This document shows positions 9,527-19,184 of a stretch of DNA of 64,000 nucleotides, piece after piece. Both the position numbers and the translations under genes were made by a program. Positions within the stretch are counted from its first letter, which is position 1, and every line of letters starts with the position of its first letter. A model generated the notes under the pieces. The model was not told where the DNA came from, made no database searches, and saw nothing but the letters and a program-made list of their open reading frames with translations. This stretch comes from BCD1 sp942492125 (GTDB lineage Bacteria > Bacteroidota > Bacteroidia > Chitinophagales > Saprospiraceae): the NCBI GenBank assembly GCA_942492125.1, contig CALODM010000045.1, positions 477,785-541,784 of the forward strand. Direction: 5' to 3'.

Positions 9527-9562
9527 CTTTATACCGCTGGTATCTTCACCAGCGGTATAAAG
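9527..9562 (-). promoter_or_regulatory. Perfect 15-bp hairpin abutting the GH47 start
   Basis: Arms CTTTATACCGCTGGT (9527-9541) and its exact complement (9548-9562) enclose the six-base loop ATCTTC. The structure ends one base before the first ATG of the mannosidase gene. It has no T-run, so it could be an operator, an attenuator, or a weak terminator of the upstream small gene. Confidence 0.6.
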
Positions 9563-9650
9563 GTAAGAAAGAAATACTTTGGGGAAAAGGGCGGATCAGG
9601 GAAAAAGGCAAACAGTATTGTTCGATTTATTGGTGGAGGTATGTTTTTGC

Positions 9651-9833
9651 CTATGCTTCCTCTTGTTTTTTTCTCAAAGCTTCCATTTCATCCTGAACTT
9701 CCTCTGCCTGTGCATATTTTTTATAGCTTTCCGCACGGCTTGAAGAGGCAAGCGCTCTTGCTTCCTCTATGAGTTTCTCATATTTTTCCTGGAGTTTGTC
9801 CATCTCCGTTTTTTTCTTAAAAAGACCAAACAT
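9651..9833 (-). CDS. Lacal_2735-family small coiled-coil protein (DUF6435-like)
   Basis: This 60-residue cytosolic protein starts MFGLFKKKTEMDKLQEKYEK and is almost entirely charged helix (Glu/Lys/Gln/Ala heptads), with no membrane segment. The start MFGLFKKK and the length match a small family found across Bacteroidota (Lacal_2735). No function is established. It is isolated: the sorted 1505-residue gene lies upstream with its own terminator, and the GH47 gene lies about 90 bp downstream. Confidence 0.75.
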   Translation of the reverse strand: MFGLFKKKTEMDKLQEKYEKLIEEARALASSSRAESYKKYAQAEEVQDEMEALRKKQEEA

Positions 9834-9913
9834 ATTTATTGATTTAGGTTGACTAAAGTTTTTGAAAGATTAAAGATAAAAACAGGTAACCGGGTATTTT
9901 GTTTACTCCGGCA

Positions 9914-9945
9914 ACAAAAAAGAGCGAAGGTGATCCTCCGCTCTT
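9914..9945 (-). terminator. Rho-independent terminator after the 1505-residue gene
   Basis: An 11-bp stem with one mismatch (arms 9920-9930 and 9935-9945, loop TGAT) is followed on the minus strand by TTTTTT. It lies about 58 bp past the stop at 10003. Confidence 0.8.
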
Positions 9946-10002
9946 AGTGGTTCATGAAAAAAAACAGATATTTATTCTGTCAGGTTTCTCAGCATAAATC
10001 TG

Positions 10003-13000
10003 TCATTCGACGATGAATTTTTTAACGGCCTGCCTGGTTTCATTTTGTAGTCGGATCAGATAAATTCCCGGGAGCAGGTCTATTGCTCGCCGGAATTGAT
10101 GTTGTCCTGCGGCAAGCTGATCGTCAAACAATATCATTACTTCCTTACCAGTCAGATCGAGCAATGTGCAGGATGTCCGGCTGTTGGCGGGTTGATAAAA
10201 TTCGATGAGCAGGTTATCACGCGCCGGTATTGGAGTTACTTTAAAACCGGGCCAGGTATCGGCAATTTCAACAACATCGGTTACAATGGTCACTTCGGCA
10301 TCAGCAGTTCCCGGTTCGGCTTCTTTGTTGCCCACACTGTCGATGGCAATGCTGTAAAATTGATAACTGACGCCATATTCACCGGTGAATAAAAACGCAT
10401 TGGTATGCTGAATGCTGTGGAGCATAAATTCCCCGTCGTTTTCCGAAACATAAACTTCATAGCTTCGAATTCCGGAGCCATCATCAGCGCCATTGACAGA
10501 AACCGTCAACAGGGTATCAGTGGATACCGGATTATTTATGACCAGTTCACTCGATGGAGCTTCAAGGTCAAAAGTATTGAGAAAGTTATTGGTAACAATG
10601 GGCGCATTGGCGTCAAAGTAAATAGATGCCTGGTTTTGAACAACATCCTCGTGTTGAATATTGTCGAATAATCCGATCGTAAAGGTCACAAAGCCTTCGC
10701 CTTCGGGAGAAGTTACGTTGGGTGGCAGGAATCCGCCAAAAACATCTTCCACCAGATCAGTAGTTTCAGGATCCAGGGTGATGAAATGGAAGCTGAGTAT
10801 CCGTTGTTCAACATCGAGTTTTCCTTCCATCCGAACGATAGCTTCTTTCTCCGGTCGCAGGTCTGCTTCCAGTCCGAATTCATGGATGCCGGGGTTGACG
10901 AAGAAGATGGAATCCCCGAAACCCACGGCGCCGAAGGAGAAATTGGCCAGATCGTACAATTCGCTTTCCAGGGTATCGATGATCCAGACCTCCTGGGCAG
11001 GGGCGGTGGCTTCAGCCTTGTTTTCAAAACTGATCTGGTAACTCATTTGCCGGGTTTCCGCGATGTAATTGGCTTCTGTATATCCCTGGGGGCCATACTT
11101 TTCGTTGGGGTCGAAGGAGTTTACAGCCTCAATCCGTTTGTTTTTGACATTGGGATCCCCAAAGGCTTTATTGCAATCATTGAGCTGATTGGCATAAAGG
11201 GGCATGTTGGCAAAGATTGTCCACATGGCTTTTGTGATCGCTCCGACACCCGATAAGTTGATGCCACAATCCAAAAGTACCGTTGACCAGGTAAACGTCT
11301 GACTCCAGAATGTCGGTTTGGTCTTTGGGCGGTAATCATCATGAACCCCGAACATCTGGGAGCCGATGGCGGTGATACAACCCACTACTGGAATGCTTCC
11401 TGCAGTGACCTGTATAAAGGCTTCCGTAAATACAGATATCATACAATTGGACAGCGGCGTGCTCAACGGTGACTGGAAATAGGGCGTACCGTTCCAAACG
11501 AACAATTCGTAGTCCTCCGGACTCTTGATCCTTATCCTTACGCTATTGGAAAAATTGGCCGGTATGTGTGGAATGATCAGCGGGAAGACCTTCATGGATT
11601 TGGTGTCTCCTAAAAACTGATCCATGGGTACTTCCATACCTATGGTGTCGATACCTGCATACCCGTTTTCTATGATATATTCCGGCATGCCGACATTGAA
11701 GTCAAGAAAAACCATTTCGAGATTTTCAACATCCGACACCGCGATCCACAGAGGAACAGCATAGGCATCTACATTGGCAGAATTGCCATAACTGATGGTG
11801 AAATTGGTCCACTTGTTGATAAGCACTCTTCCCGGACCGGCGAGCTCTGCCCAGGGCTGACTCTTTTCACCTTCAACAACTTCAAAGGCATCAGGCAATT
11901 CAAAAGTGGTTGAGCCATTATCTACTACCAGGGTATATACCCCCAGCGGTTTGTCGATTAAGTCAAATTCAACTGAAATGACATTTGCGCCTGCATCGGT
12001 ATTTCGAATGGAAACAATATCTTCAGTGCCCGGTTTCCGCAACAGGAAATCGTAATCGGCAGAGAGGTTTCCGCCATATACCAGGGCTGTCACTCCTCCC
12101 GTATTACCACCGGTCACAGGCCAGATTTTTTCAATACCTTCGACAATCACCTCTTCACAGATCACTCCTATATTTTCATTGGCGCAAACGGTCATACAGA
12201 CCTGGTAGGTGCCCGGGGCGGTAAAGGTGTGTGTTGGGTTGAATTGGTCGGAGGTATTGCCATCTCCAAAATCCCATTGGAATTCCTGCCCGCCTTCGGT
12301 CAATTGAGCGAAGAAAAATTCCGATACATTTTGGACAAAGGAGAATTTTGCTTCCGGATCCGTGATGGTGCTGGGTTGAACTTCTTCCTGGTACATCAGG
12401 AAACCGGTGTTGCCATTGCCCGTAATATCACATACCTGTCCGTCAACAGAAACAGCATTGAAATTATAATAAGCGGCGAGCCCCGCTTCGTTGCCTTCGA
12501 GTGGTTGAAATTTCATGGCTTTAATTTCCTCTGCACTCCTGGCCACGTTCCAAAATCTAAGCTCATCAACACTGCCGTAAAATCCCTGGCTGAGATAGGT
12601 GTCGTCGTAGGCGCCTAATTGCCAAAGGGCTTTGGGCAAACTAATGTCACCAGAAGTGGTTTCACTGGCGACAACCTCTCCGTTAAGATATAGTTTGAAG
12701 TTATCGGGGGAGCCATCATTGGTATAGGTTATCGCCAGGTGATTCCAGAACCCGTCTTTCATGTTTTTATTTCCCCATAGCGCATATTGTCCTGTTTCGG
12801 TATTCACGACACAAACAGGTTGCCTGCCGTAATGATCCCATGTTCTCAACTGGAAACTGCCGTAATCACCAAAAGCGTATTGGTTATCATATGTAATGAG
12901 TATGTGTTCTTTCAGGCTCGAACCGATTTCGGGTTTAACCCAAATCTCTACGGTCATGGCAGTTTTGAAATTCAAGGAGTTGCTGGCGGCAATGCTCATA

Positions 13001-14520
13001 TTGTCAAATTGGGTAATACCTGATCCGTCACCGGGATTTGTAATGATCTTCATATCGAGAACATTATCTGATGTGCCGGTTTCAAAATATGCAGGATTGA
13101 TCCTCCGATACATAATGTCTTTATCGGAAAATACGCCTGTAGAAAACCAAAAGCCACCGCCTTTATAAACGGTATGAATAAGGCCGTTTTCACCAAATAC
13201 CAAACGCGGGGTTTCTGTGTTACGGTAACCATAGTTCCCGGTATATTGTAAACCACTGTCTTCTTCGCCGGGTGTAAAAACGCCGTAAAGGCCTGCGTTC
13301 GCAATAAAGTGAACCCGCTCACCATCTGGATCCATGACGAGTTGTGACCACCAGGAACCATCAATGTCGTAGGCTCCCGCAGGAGTGATGCGTTGTGGAT
13401 CAGTGAAAGATGCTCCACCGTCTGAGGATTTACATAAGTAGGTGGCTGATTGTGGAGTGGTGAATGTAACGTACACGTAATTTCCCTTGCCGGCGATGGT
13501 TTCCTGCCCGCTTTGCATAGAAGTAATGGTACCTGAAACTTGTAACGCATCCCCGAAGGTATTGCCACCATCCGGGGAAGATCGTACAAAAACAGTTTGA
13601 ACATCTGCTTCATTCAAGCCATTCCAGGTGACCCAGATGTTATTGCCATCCACGGCCATTTTAGGGGAATAATTGTAATCCTGGAGTGCATAGGTATGGT
13701 GGTTGATGCCATCAGCCCTGGGGGTTGAGACAATGGTGTTTTGAAAGTTTACACCCCCGTCATTGGAATACAATATGTGTGTAATATAGTTGTATGACTG
13801 CCAGGGTGCAGTAGATTCATTATACAGAAAATAACAATTATTTCCGGTGGATTTGAAGTCAGAAATATTGGTGATATTACCGGTCGGGGCCGTCAAGGCT
13901 ACACTTTCCATGAAAGTGGCCCCGTTATCTGTAGATCTCAATACCATGAGTTTTTCCTCGTCGGCATAGTTGATGGATTGCATAAAGGCGATCTGGAAAT
14001 TCGATCCTGATCCACCAATCATTACATTTTTAATGATGTAATAAGAGGCAGAAGTATATAATTCCCGCACGGGTTCAAAAGTAGCTCCGCCATCCGTTGA
14101 CCGAAAATAGTTAACTACGCCGTGCCAGCCGCCTTCGTCGAGCTTGTTGCTGATAGCAATGTGTACATAGTTTCCGGAGACCAGTAATTTTTGTTGGCTT
14201 ATCTGATAGGCAGTATAGTCGATGTCGTCATCTTCGTATAACAATTGCTTTGGTTCCCAGGTAAGGCCGTTGTCTGTAGATCTGCAGTAATAGAGTTGTT
14301 CGAGGCCTCCGGCAGCAGAAGTGATCCATGTGACATGAACGGTGCTACCAGAAACGGCAACTTCCGGATCTCTGTCGGTAAAACCTGTTTGAAGTTCGGC
14401 TGTCTTCTCTGATAAATTATGGATCCAGCTCGAAATTTCCGGATTGGTAGCCTGCAGTGTAAAATGTACAAGGAGCATGGCACAGAACACGTACAACGAT
14501 TTGTAAAGTTGATTACCCAT
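10003..14520 (-). CDS. Large multidomain T9SS-secreted protein (sialidase-like, LamG, PKD, sorting domain)
   Basis: This 1505-residue protein has a signal peptide (1-24). Domains in order: BNR/sialidase-like repeats with DPEVAVSG and repeated RSTDNGLTWEP / RSTDGGATFEP motifs (about 45-450); a LamG/concanavalin-like domain (about 500-700); a PKD domain with FQWDFGDGNTSDQFNPTHTF (about 715-790); an Ig-like part; a conserved SFDPNEKYGPQG...FDANAPIVTNNFLNTF domain (about 1150-1345, DUF7619-like); and a type A T9SS sorting domain (last 80 residues, PIPARDNLLIEF...LPGIYLIRL). It is probably a cell-surface adhesin or glycan-binding protein. The BNR repeats alone do not prove sialidase activity, and I did not find the full arginine triad. 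Confidence 0.85.
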   Translation of the reverse strand: MGNQLYKSLYVFCAMLLVHFTLQATNPEISSWIHNLSEKTAELQTGFTDRDPEVAVSGSTVHVTWITSAAGGLEQLYYCRSTDNGLTWEPKQLLYEDDDIDYTAYQISQQKLLVSGNYVHIAISNKLDEGGWHGVVNYFRSTDGGATFEPVRELYTSASYYIIKNVMIGGSGSNFQIAFMQSINYADEEKLMVLRSTDNGATFMESVALTAPTGNITNISDFKSTGNNCYFLYNESTAPWQSYNYITHILYSNDGGVNFQNTIVSTPRADGINHHTYALQDYNYSPKMAVDGNNIWVTWNGLNEADVQTVFVRSSPDGGNTFGDALQVSGTITSMQSGQETIAGKGNYVYVTFTTPQSATYLCKSSDGGASFTDPQRITPAGAYDIDGSWWSQLVMDPDGERVHFIANAGLYGVFTPGEEDSGLQYTGNYGYRNTETPRLVFGENGLIHTVYKGGGFWFSTGVFSDKDIMYRRINPAYFETGTSDNVLDMKIITNPGDGSGITQFDNMSIAASNSLNFKTAMTVEIWVKPEIGSSLKEHILITYDNQYAFGDYGSFQLRTWDHYGRQPVCVVNTETGQYALWGNKNMKDGFWNHLAITYTNDGSPDNFKLYLNGEVVASETTSGDISLPKALWQLGAYDDTYLSQGFYGSVDELRFWNVARSAEEIKAMKFQPLEGNEAGLAAYYNFNAVSVDGQVCDITGNGNTGFLMYQEEVQPSTITDPEAKFSFVQNVSEFFFAQLTEGGQEFQWDFGDGNTSDQFNPTHTFTAPGTYQVCMTVCANENIGVICEEVIVEGIEKIWPVTGGNTGGVTALVYGGNLSADYDFLLRKPGTEDIVSIRNTDAGANVISVEFDLIDKPLGVYTLVVDNGSTTFELPDAFEVVEGEKSQPWAELAGPGRVLINKWTNFTISYGNSANVDAYAVPLWIAVSDVENLEMVFLDFNVGMPEYIIENGYAGIDTIGMEVPMDQFLGDTKSMKVFPLIIPHIPANFSNSVRIRIKSPEDYELFVWNGTPYFQSPLSTPLSNCMISVFTEAFIQVTAGSIPVVGCITAIGSQMFGVHDDYRPKTKPTFWSQTFTWSTVLLDCGINLSGVGAITKAMWTIFANMPLYANQLNDCNKAFGDPNVKNKRIEAVNSFDPNEKYGPQGYTEANYIAETRQMSYQISFENKAEATAPAQEVWIIDTLESELYDLANFSFGAVGFGDSIFFVNPGIHEFGLEADLRPEKEAIVRMEGKLDVEQRILSFHFITLDPETTDLVEDVFGGFLPPNVTSPEGEGFVTFTIGLFDNIQHEDVVQNQASIYFDANAPIVTNNFLNTFDLEAPSSELVINNPVSTDTLLTVSVNGADDGSGIRSYEVYVSENDGEFMLHSIQHTNAFLFTGEYGVSYQFYSIAIDSVGNKEAEPGTADAEVTIVTDVVEIADTWPGFKVTPIPARDNLLIEFYQPANSRTSCTLLDLTGKEVMILFDDQLAAGQHQFRRAIDLLPGIYLIRLQNETRQAVKKFIVE

Positions 14521-14962
14521 AGCTATTGATTTAGACGTAAGAAAAATCTGAATAAAGAGCTAGAGTCCTGAGTTGTTCGATTTGTTGCGCACCTTTATAA
14601 ATCACGTTTGAAATCAAAAAAAAGGCAGGCAAATAATATGGTTAGAAAATGATGATTGTCCCTTTACTCAGAAAGATTATTGCGGGCAATGTAAGTGCGG
14701 CCTGGTTGCTTAAAAATGATTAATTTCATGAGGAAAGAGTGATTTATGTCAGTACTTCTTAAATCATTAGAGGTTGTACATTTTGTATTTTTTCAAACCC
14801 TTTTTTTCGTGTGAACCAGGCTGTTTCTGAAACTGTTTTACACAAAAAATGACGCCTTCTTCACCGGGTTATTCCGGGAATTAATCAAAAACATCCTCAT
14901 TGGAATCGCTGTAGGTAAGCCAGTTTCTCTCCGGGGACAATATTGCAATTTAGTTGCAGTAA
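14521..14962. other. Intergenic region, 442 bp
   Basis: It lies upstream of the 1505-residue gene and downstream of the DUF1801 gene. It is AT-rich without a recognisable gene, RNA or strong hairpin. The promoter of the large gene should lie in its left part. Confidence 0.45.
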
Positions 14963-15418
14963 TTACCGCTTGATATGGGATTCATAAATATCGATCCATT
15001 CTTTGACGGTCATGCGTCTGACCAGTTCTCCGATGAGTTCAAAAGGCATTAAGTCAGGTTTTTTGAAACGCACACAACTTTTTCCCATGTCCAATTTCGT
15101 TTTTATATACTTTGGGTATTCATTTTGGAACCATGCCAATAATTCCGGATTGGCATAAATGCCACTATGGTAAAACGCCACGAAGTTTTTCTGGGAAGCA
15201 ATGCTCATGAAGGGGAGTGGTATCTTGGGATCTACGTGATATCCGGAGGGATAAATGGAATGTGGTACGACATAGCCGATCATGCCGTAACTGATGGTCT
15301 CTTCAAATCCTTCAGGAAGGTTATCGAGAATGGTTTGTCTCAGTTTGTTGAAAGCAGTCTGGCGCTCTTCGGGAATTTGCCGAATGTACTCCTCGGGTGT
15401 GTTTGCTTTGATCTGCAT
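14963..15418 (-). CDS. DUF1801 (YdhG-like) protein
   Basis: This is a 151-residue cytosolic protein. The start IKANTPEEYIRQIPEERQ, the motif ISYGMIGYVVPHSIYP, the segment KNFVAFYHSGIYAN, and the end KSCVRFKKPDLMPFELIGELVRRMTVKEW match DUF1801, a small frataxin-fold-like family of unknown function. It starts only two bases after the stop of the galactanase gene, so it is the last gene of the 15-20 kb operon. Its job there is unknown. Confidence 0.85.
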   Translation of the reverse strand: MQIKANTPEEYIRQIPEERQTAFNKLRQTILDNLPEGFEETISYGMIGYVVPHSIYPSGYHVDPKIPLPFMSIASQKNFVAFYHSGIYANPELLAWFQNEYPKYIKTKLDMGKSCVRFKKPDLMPFELIGELVRRMTVKEWIDIYESHIKR

Positions 15419-15420
15419 GA

Positions 15421-16797
15421 TTATAAAACGATTTTGGTTATTATTTTTTGAATTTCAGGGCCTGAGAGCTCCAGAAAAAATACGCCGGTCAAATTTGGAT
15501 CGAAGGTAATGGAAGAGGAATTTTCCAATGCTCCTTCACTGACCAGCCTGCCAGTAACATCAAATAATTTCCACGAAGATAATTCAAATTTTGTCTCGAT
15601 GTTCAAACTTGAACCGTTAGCCGGATTAGGAAATAGGATGACCTGGTCCTGATAAGGTGGCGTATCAACGGCATTGGGTGTACAAAAATCAAAAAAATCG
15701 AATCCGGGCAGGGCTGAATTATTATTGTTGAAATTAAAAAGACTGGCATTTTCATAGGAAGACCCCTGTCCCCAAAGATCAGCCATGCCGGAGGAGATCC
15801 AGGCGGGCTCCCAATAGAAGATGCCCGTACCGCCATTGTCATAAACCATATTGGCCAGGTCCAGCAAAAAGGATCGTTGTCCCGCTGCCGAGACGGTGTA
15901 GTTCAGGACATTCCCATTGTTGCCCATGAAATTCCCATAGCTATCCCCATTTCCATTGGTCCAGATGAATCCCGTTTCGAATATCATGATTTCCTTGCCT
16001 GAATTATTGCCCAGGCTATTGATCAATTGTCCCATTTCTTCCAGGTCCGTATTTGATGAAAAGTAGGGGTAGTAGGAAATTCCTATGATATCGTAATTCG
16101 TTATGCCCTGCTCTTCAAATAAACCAGCAAGCCAGGAGGCCGTTGACTCGGTAAAATGGAGTGCTTTTTTTATATTTTGGCCAAAAGCCGAATTGAAATC
16201 ATCAACAGCATTGAGCCCTGCATTGAACTTATCCGCATCCTGAGGCCAGGAAAACCCATTTGTAGGAACCGATTCATCCACAAAGCCCCAGGTAGTTTCA
16301 TTGCCGATAGCGACGATTACCGGAACCGTATTTTGCAGGTACAGCTTTTCCAAAACCTGGTAGGTATATTGATAAATAGAGTCCAGCAACACCGCATGGG
16401 AAAGCCCTTGCCATGCCTCCGGGCGTAGTTGTTTGCCGGGGTCATTGAAATAGTCCCCGTAATGAATGGCAATATTTAGATCCATTCCATGGGCAACAGC
16501 TCGTTCAGCAGCCTGTAATACATCCTCCAAGCTGGAAGAGGTGATAGGGTTTCCGTCCGAGGCGATAAAGTTTTCAGGAGTATGCCACAAGCGCAGTCTG
16601 ATCATACCTGCTCCCCGCTCGGCAAAATAAGCATAGGGATCAACGGAAGTTCCATTTTCATCTGCGTAGTTTCCTCCGTTTTGTTCGATGGTGTTGACGT
16701 AGGATAAATCTGCCCCTGTGACCAGGCATTGTGAGACTAATTTTGAGGCAAAAAAAAGGAGTGTCAATAAGCAAGCAGAACGCGTTATGTTTGGCAT
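15421..16797 (-). CDS. GH53 arabinogalactan endo-1,4-beta-galactanase with T9SS sorting domain
   Basis: The N-terminus is a signal peptide ending LVSQC. The body is a GH53 TIM barrel: GADLSYVNTIEQNGG, then GMIRLRLWHTP, the acid/base Glu in IGNETTWGF, and the nucleophile Glu in IMIFETGFIW. The enzyme cuts beta-1,4-galactan side chains of pectin. The last 75 residues (LFPNPANGSSLNIETKF...GVFFLELSG) form a type A sorting domain, so it should be surface-displayed. I chose the ATG at 16797 because the alternative at 16824 overlaps the upstream gene and adds nine residues before a complete signal peptide. It is the fifth gene of a coupled operon. Confidence 0.9.
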   Translation of the reverse strand: MPNITRSACLLTLLFFASKLVSQCLVTGADLSYVNTIEQNGGNYADENGTSVDPYAYFAERGAGMIRLRLWHTPENFIASDGNPITSSSLEDVLQAAERAVAHGMDLNIAIHYGDYFNDPGKQLRPEAWQGLSHAVLLDSIYQYTYQVLEKLYLQNTVPVIVAIGNETTWGFVDESVPTNGFSWPQDADKFNAGLNAVDDFNSAFGQNIKKALHFTESTASWLAGLFEEQGITNYDIIGISYYPYFSSNTDLEEMGQLINSLGNNSGKEIMIFETGFIWTNGNGDSYGNFMGNNGNVLNYTVSAAGQRSFLLDLANMVYDNGGTGIFYWEPAWISSGMADLWGQGSSYENASLFNFNNNNSALPGFDFFDFCTPNAVDTPPYQDQVILFPNPANGSSLNIETKFELSSWKLFDVTGRLVSEGALENSSSITFDPNLTGVFFLELSGPEIQKIITKIVL

Positions 16798-16807
16798 AAA
16801 TGTATTG

Positions 16808-17737
16808 TTAAGCAGGAAGTTCAAAATGTTTTAAAACCCTTAGGGCCCTCAAGGTATTCCATCTGCTGGGTTTTCCGGCTTTTTCCATTTCAAAATGTTG
16901 AGCACCCGGATGTTTGGCTTGTACATTCCAGGTGCCGTTTTTGTTGCGTTTTTTGATCAAAATATCAATAGCCGGCTGCATTCGGTCATCCCAAAGTATT
17001 TTGGCATATTGAAAATAATCCAGTGCCTTGAGGATGTCGTACCGCCATCGGCCCGGGTAAGTCAGCTTCAGGAAATCCTTTTTGATGATTTTCCCTGTGC
17101 GGTCAGAAATATACAGCTGGTGCATGAGGATGAATTCGAGGGCCGAAGCCTGAGCTTGCTTGAGTTCCTTCAGCCTGTAGGTATAACCCTGGTACTCATA
17201 TTCCGTGATTCCTTCCAGGACTGAAAGCGTTGAGTGCAAAGAACTGTGTTTTGCCCCTGATCGGTTGTATCGGCAATTGAATCCGCCGTCCGGCAGTTTT
17301 TGCGAAAGTACAAAATCCACAACAGAGTTCATTGCTTCTTTCTCTACATTAAAATAGCAACCATAATTCATGAACATGCCATTGAGGCAAACATCACTTT
17401 GCTGAATATCGTCCGAAGGATTGACCCCGCCGTCAGAAACTTTGTTTTCCCTGGCAATCATTGCTGCAGTTTCGCAGGGCAGCGGATGATCCGGATCCAT
17501 ACCAAGATGTTTTAAATCCAGTAAAGTGTAGTGGGAAGAAGTCCATTTAGGCTGGTAAAACTTTCGCCCCCAATGGCCATCGGGCAGTCTTTTCGAAAGG
17601 AAAGCAGTACCCCAGCCTTCTGTGGCGATCCGATCCCTCAGGTCTGGACGGTCGGTGTCCAATAAATCGCGATGGGTTTGGTATTGGATGGCTACATCAC
17701 CTTTTAACAACCAATTGATGATTTCCTGATAATTCAT
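16808..17737 (-). CDS. Terpenoid-cyclase/prenyltransferase-fold (alpha-toroid) protein
   Basis: This protein of about 309 residues has three short motifs typical of alpha/alpha toroid repeats: LPDGHWGRKFY, LPDGGFNCRYN and NKNGTWNV. Such QW-like repeats occur in squalene cyclases, prenyltransferase beta subunits and related proteins, but no DXDD cyclase motif is visible and there is no signal peptide. Enzymatic activity is therefore unproven. The start at 17737 (MNYQEI) shares an ATGA overlap with the stop of the upstream esterase-like gene, showing translational coupling; a longer start at 17767 would overlap more. It may bind or process a polymer or lipid together with its operon partners. 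Confidence 0.7.
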   Translation of the reverse strand: MNYQEIINWLLKGDVAIQYQTHRDLLDTDRPDLRDRIATEGWGTAFLSKRLPDGHWGRKFYQPKWTSSHYTLLDLKHLGMDPDHPLPCETAAMIARENKVSDGGVNPSDDIQQSDVCLNGMFMNYGCYFNVEKEAMNSVVDFVLSQKLPDGGFNCRYNRSGAKHSSLHSTLSVLEGITEYEYQGYTYRLKELKQAQASALEFILMHQLYISDRTGKIIKKDFLKLTYPGRWRYDILKALDYFQYAKILWDDRMQPAIDILIKKRNKNGTWNVQAKHPGAQHFEMEKAGKPSRWNTLRALRVLKHFELPA

Positions 17738-18699
17738 TTTTTTACTTTTATTAATGAAGAAAACCATTGAATTAATTCTTTTTCATCTACTATGCTCCAG
17801 CTGTGGGGATGACGGGTTCCATCCGGATGATAACCTTTGTTTTCTGTAAGGATAAGTTGGGCTGCCAGGTTACCTTGTATGTTCAGAGTGTTTATCAATG
17901 CTGCCAGATCAACGGCATTCATGGCATAATAATCTTTCCTCCTTGTTTTCATCCACCATTGGACGTCGGGTTCGGTATAAGCGCGAACAGCAATTCCCTG
18001 CAAAGCCATAAGGTTTTGAGCTCCCTCTGTCAGATAACTATAGGGGGAATAATTGATATATGCCTGAAGGTTTTCGGTCGGAGTGCCGCCGAGGTTTTTT
18101 TCCAGATAAGCCGATACCCAGGAGCCTTCATTGGCGGCAGCAGCATTAAAAGCTATCTTTTTGGCCTTTACCATTTCCTTATGAAACCGAACCATGTCAA
18201 GTGGTGAGTCGCAAAGGGCGACTGCACTTGGTTTTAGGTGGTATTTGGAGTCATCGGACTGACTGAAGATGGCTAGTTTTATAGCCCGGGTACCTTCGAG
18301 GGACATACCACAGAAAAGCAAATGTTCCGTTGGGATATTATGCTGGGACAAAACTTCAAAAATATACCGTTCGATCTCCTGCATTTTAGCTGTATCAAAA
18401 AAGAATTCAAGTCGGTTGTCAGTAGTGGCATAGATTACCGCAAGCTGATTTTTCAGAGCCTCATCAATAAGCTGATCTGAATTGACGGTGTCTCTTCTAG
18501 GGTGGGTGAATACGATAAGACCATTGGCCGGTTCCCTTTCGGGCAACCACAGGGTATAACCGGGATTGATCACGGGAATGGTAATGCCTTCGGCCAACTC
18601 GATATTGCCTTCAGCTTTTTGCTCAAAATTAACTACTCTTTGAGCCTGGCAGCTTAAAAAAGCAATAAAAAAAGAGTATAGTGTTATCAGAAATTTCAT
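17734..18699 (-). CDS. Secreted alpha/beta-hydrolase-like protein
   Basis: This 321-residue protein has a signal peptide (1-19, ending FLSCQAQ, which could also be a lipobox). A GMSLEG motif resembles a serine-hydrolase nucleophile elbow, preceded by GLIVFTHPRRDT, which looks like the oxyanion strand. An Asp/His pair is suggested by the C-terminal GYHPDGTRHPHSW. An esterase or peptidase is likely, substrate unknown. It is preceded by an 11-bp gap from the 157-residue membrane protein and overlaps the next gene by ATGA. Confidence 0.7.
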   Translation of the reverse strand: MKFLITLYSFFIAFLSCQAQRVVNFEQKAEGNIELAEGITIPVINPGYTLWLPEREPANGLIVFTHPRRDTVNSDQLIDEALKNQLAVIYATTDNRLEFFFDTAKMQEIERYIFEVLSQHNIPTEHLLFCGMSLEGTRAIKLAIFSQSDDSKYHLKPSAVALCDSPLDMVRFHKEMVKAKKIAFNAAAANEGSWVSAYLEKNLGGTPTENLQAYINYSPYSYLTEGAQNLMALQGIAVRAYTEPDVQWWMKTRRKDYYAMNAVDLAALINTLNIQGNLAAQLILTENKGYHPDGTRHPHSWSIVDEKELIQWFSSLIKVKK

Positions 18700-18710
18700 A
18701 AGAGTTTTAG

Positions 18711-19184
18711 TTAAAACGGTATGAAACCATAGTGAAAGGAATATTCCATATATTCAGTTGTATGTCTGCAAAACCAAAGGAAGTCAAGGTGGTCACAAAA
18801 TATAATGAAAGGGATTAATTTTGTCAGCAGGAGTCCCCATAGTCCAAAGGTGACCAGGTTTTTTAACCATCCTGGCTTAAGGTACTCGACGACTGGTAGC
18901 AATAAAAAAGAGATCAATACACCATAAAAAGCCAGATCGACCAAAAAGCCTGTTAAATAAATTTCGTGCTCGAAAGAATTGACCCAGGTACTCGACATAA
19001 ACGCCATCGGGAATCCATAAAGGTCTGGACCCCCGTCGAGATTGAAATTCTCTGCTTTCATGGTGATACGGAGCATCGCCATGACCGCCAGAGGAATCAC
19101 ATAGCGAATGATCATCCCCAGGTTATTACGGATTTTTGGTTGGGGTTCCTGAATTTGAAAATCTCCATCTAAAACTTCCTGCAT
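18711..19184 (-). CDS. Integral membrane protein of unknown function, 157 residues
   Basis: I do not recognise the family. I use the ATG at 19184, which forms TAATG with the stop of the upstream gene; the longer frame from 19256 would overlap 73 bp. An N-terminal charged segment of about 20 residues is followed by three to four membrane helices (MIIRYVIPLAVMAMLRI, YLTGFLVDLAFYGVLISFLLL, and NLVTFGLWGLLLTKLIPFIIF). The end is aromatic and His-rich (CDHLDFLWFCRHTTEYMEYSFHYG cannot be matched to a known site). Together with the 267-residue protein it probably forms a two-subunit membrane unit. Confidence 0.6.
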   Translation of the reverse strand: MQEVLDGDFQIQEPQPKIRNNLGMIIRYVIPLAVMAMLRITMKAENFNLDGGPDLYGFPMAFMSSTWVNSFEHEIYLTGFLVDLAFYGVLISFLLLPVVEYLKPGWLKNLVTFGLWGLLLTKLIPFIIFCDHLDFLWFCRHTTEYMEYSFHYGFIPF

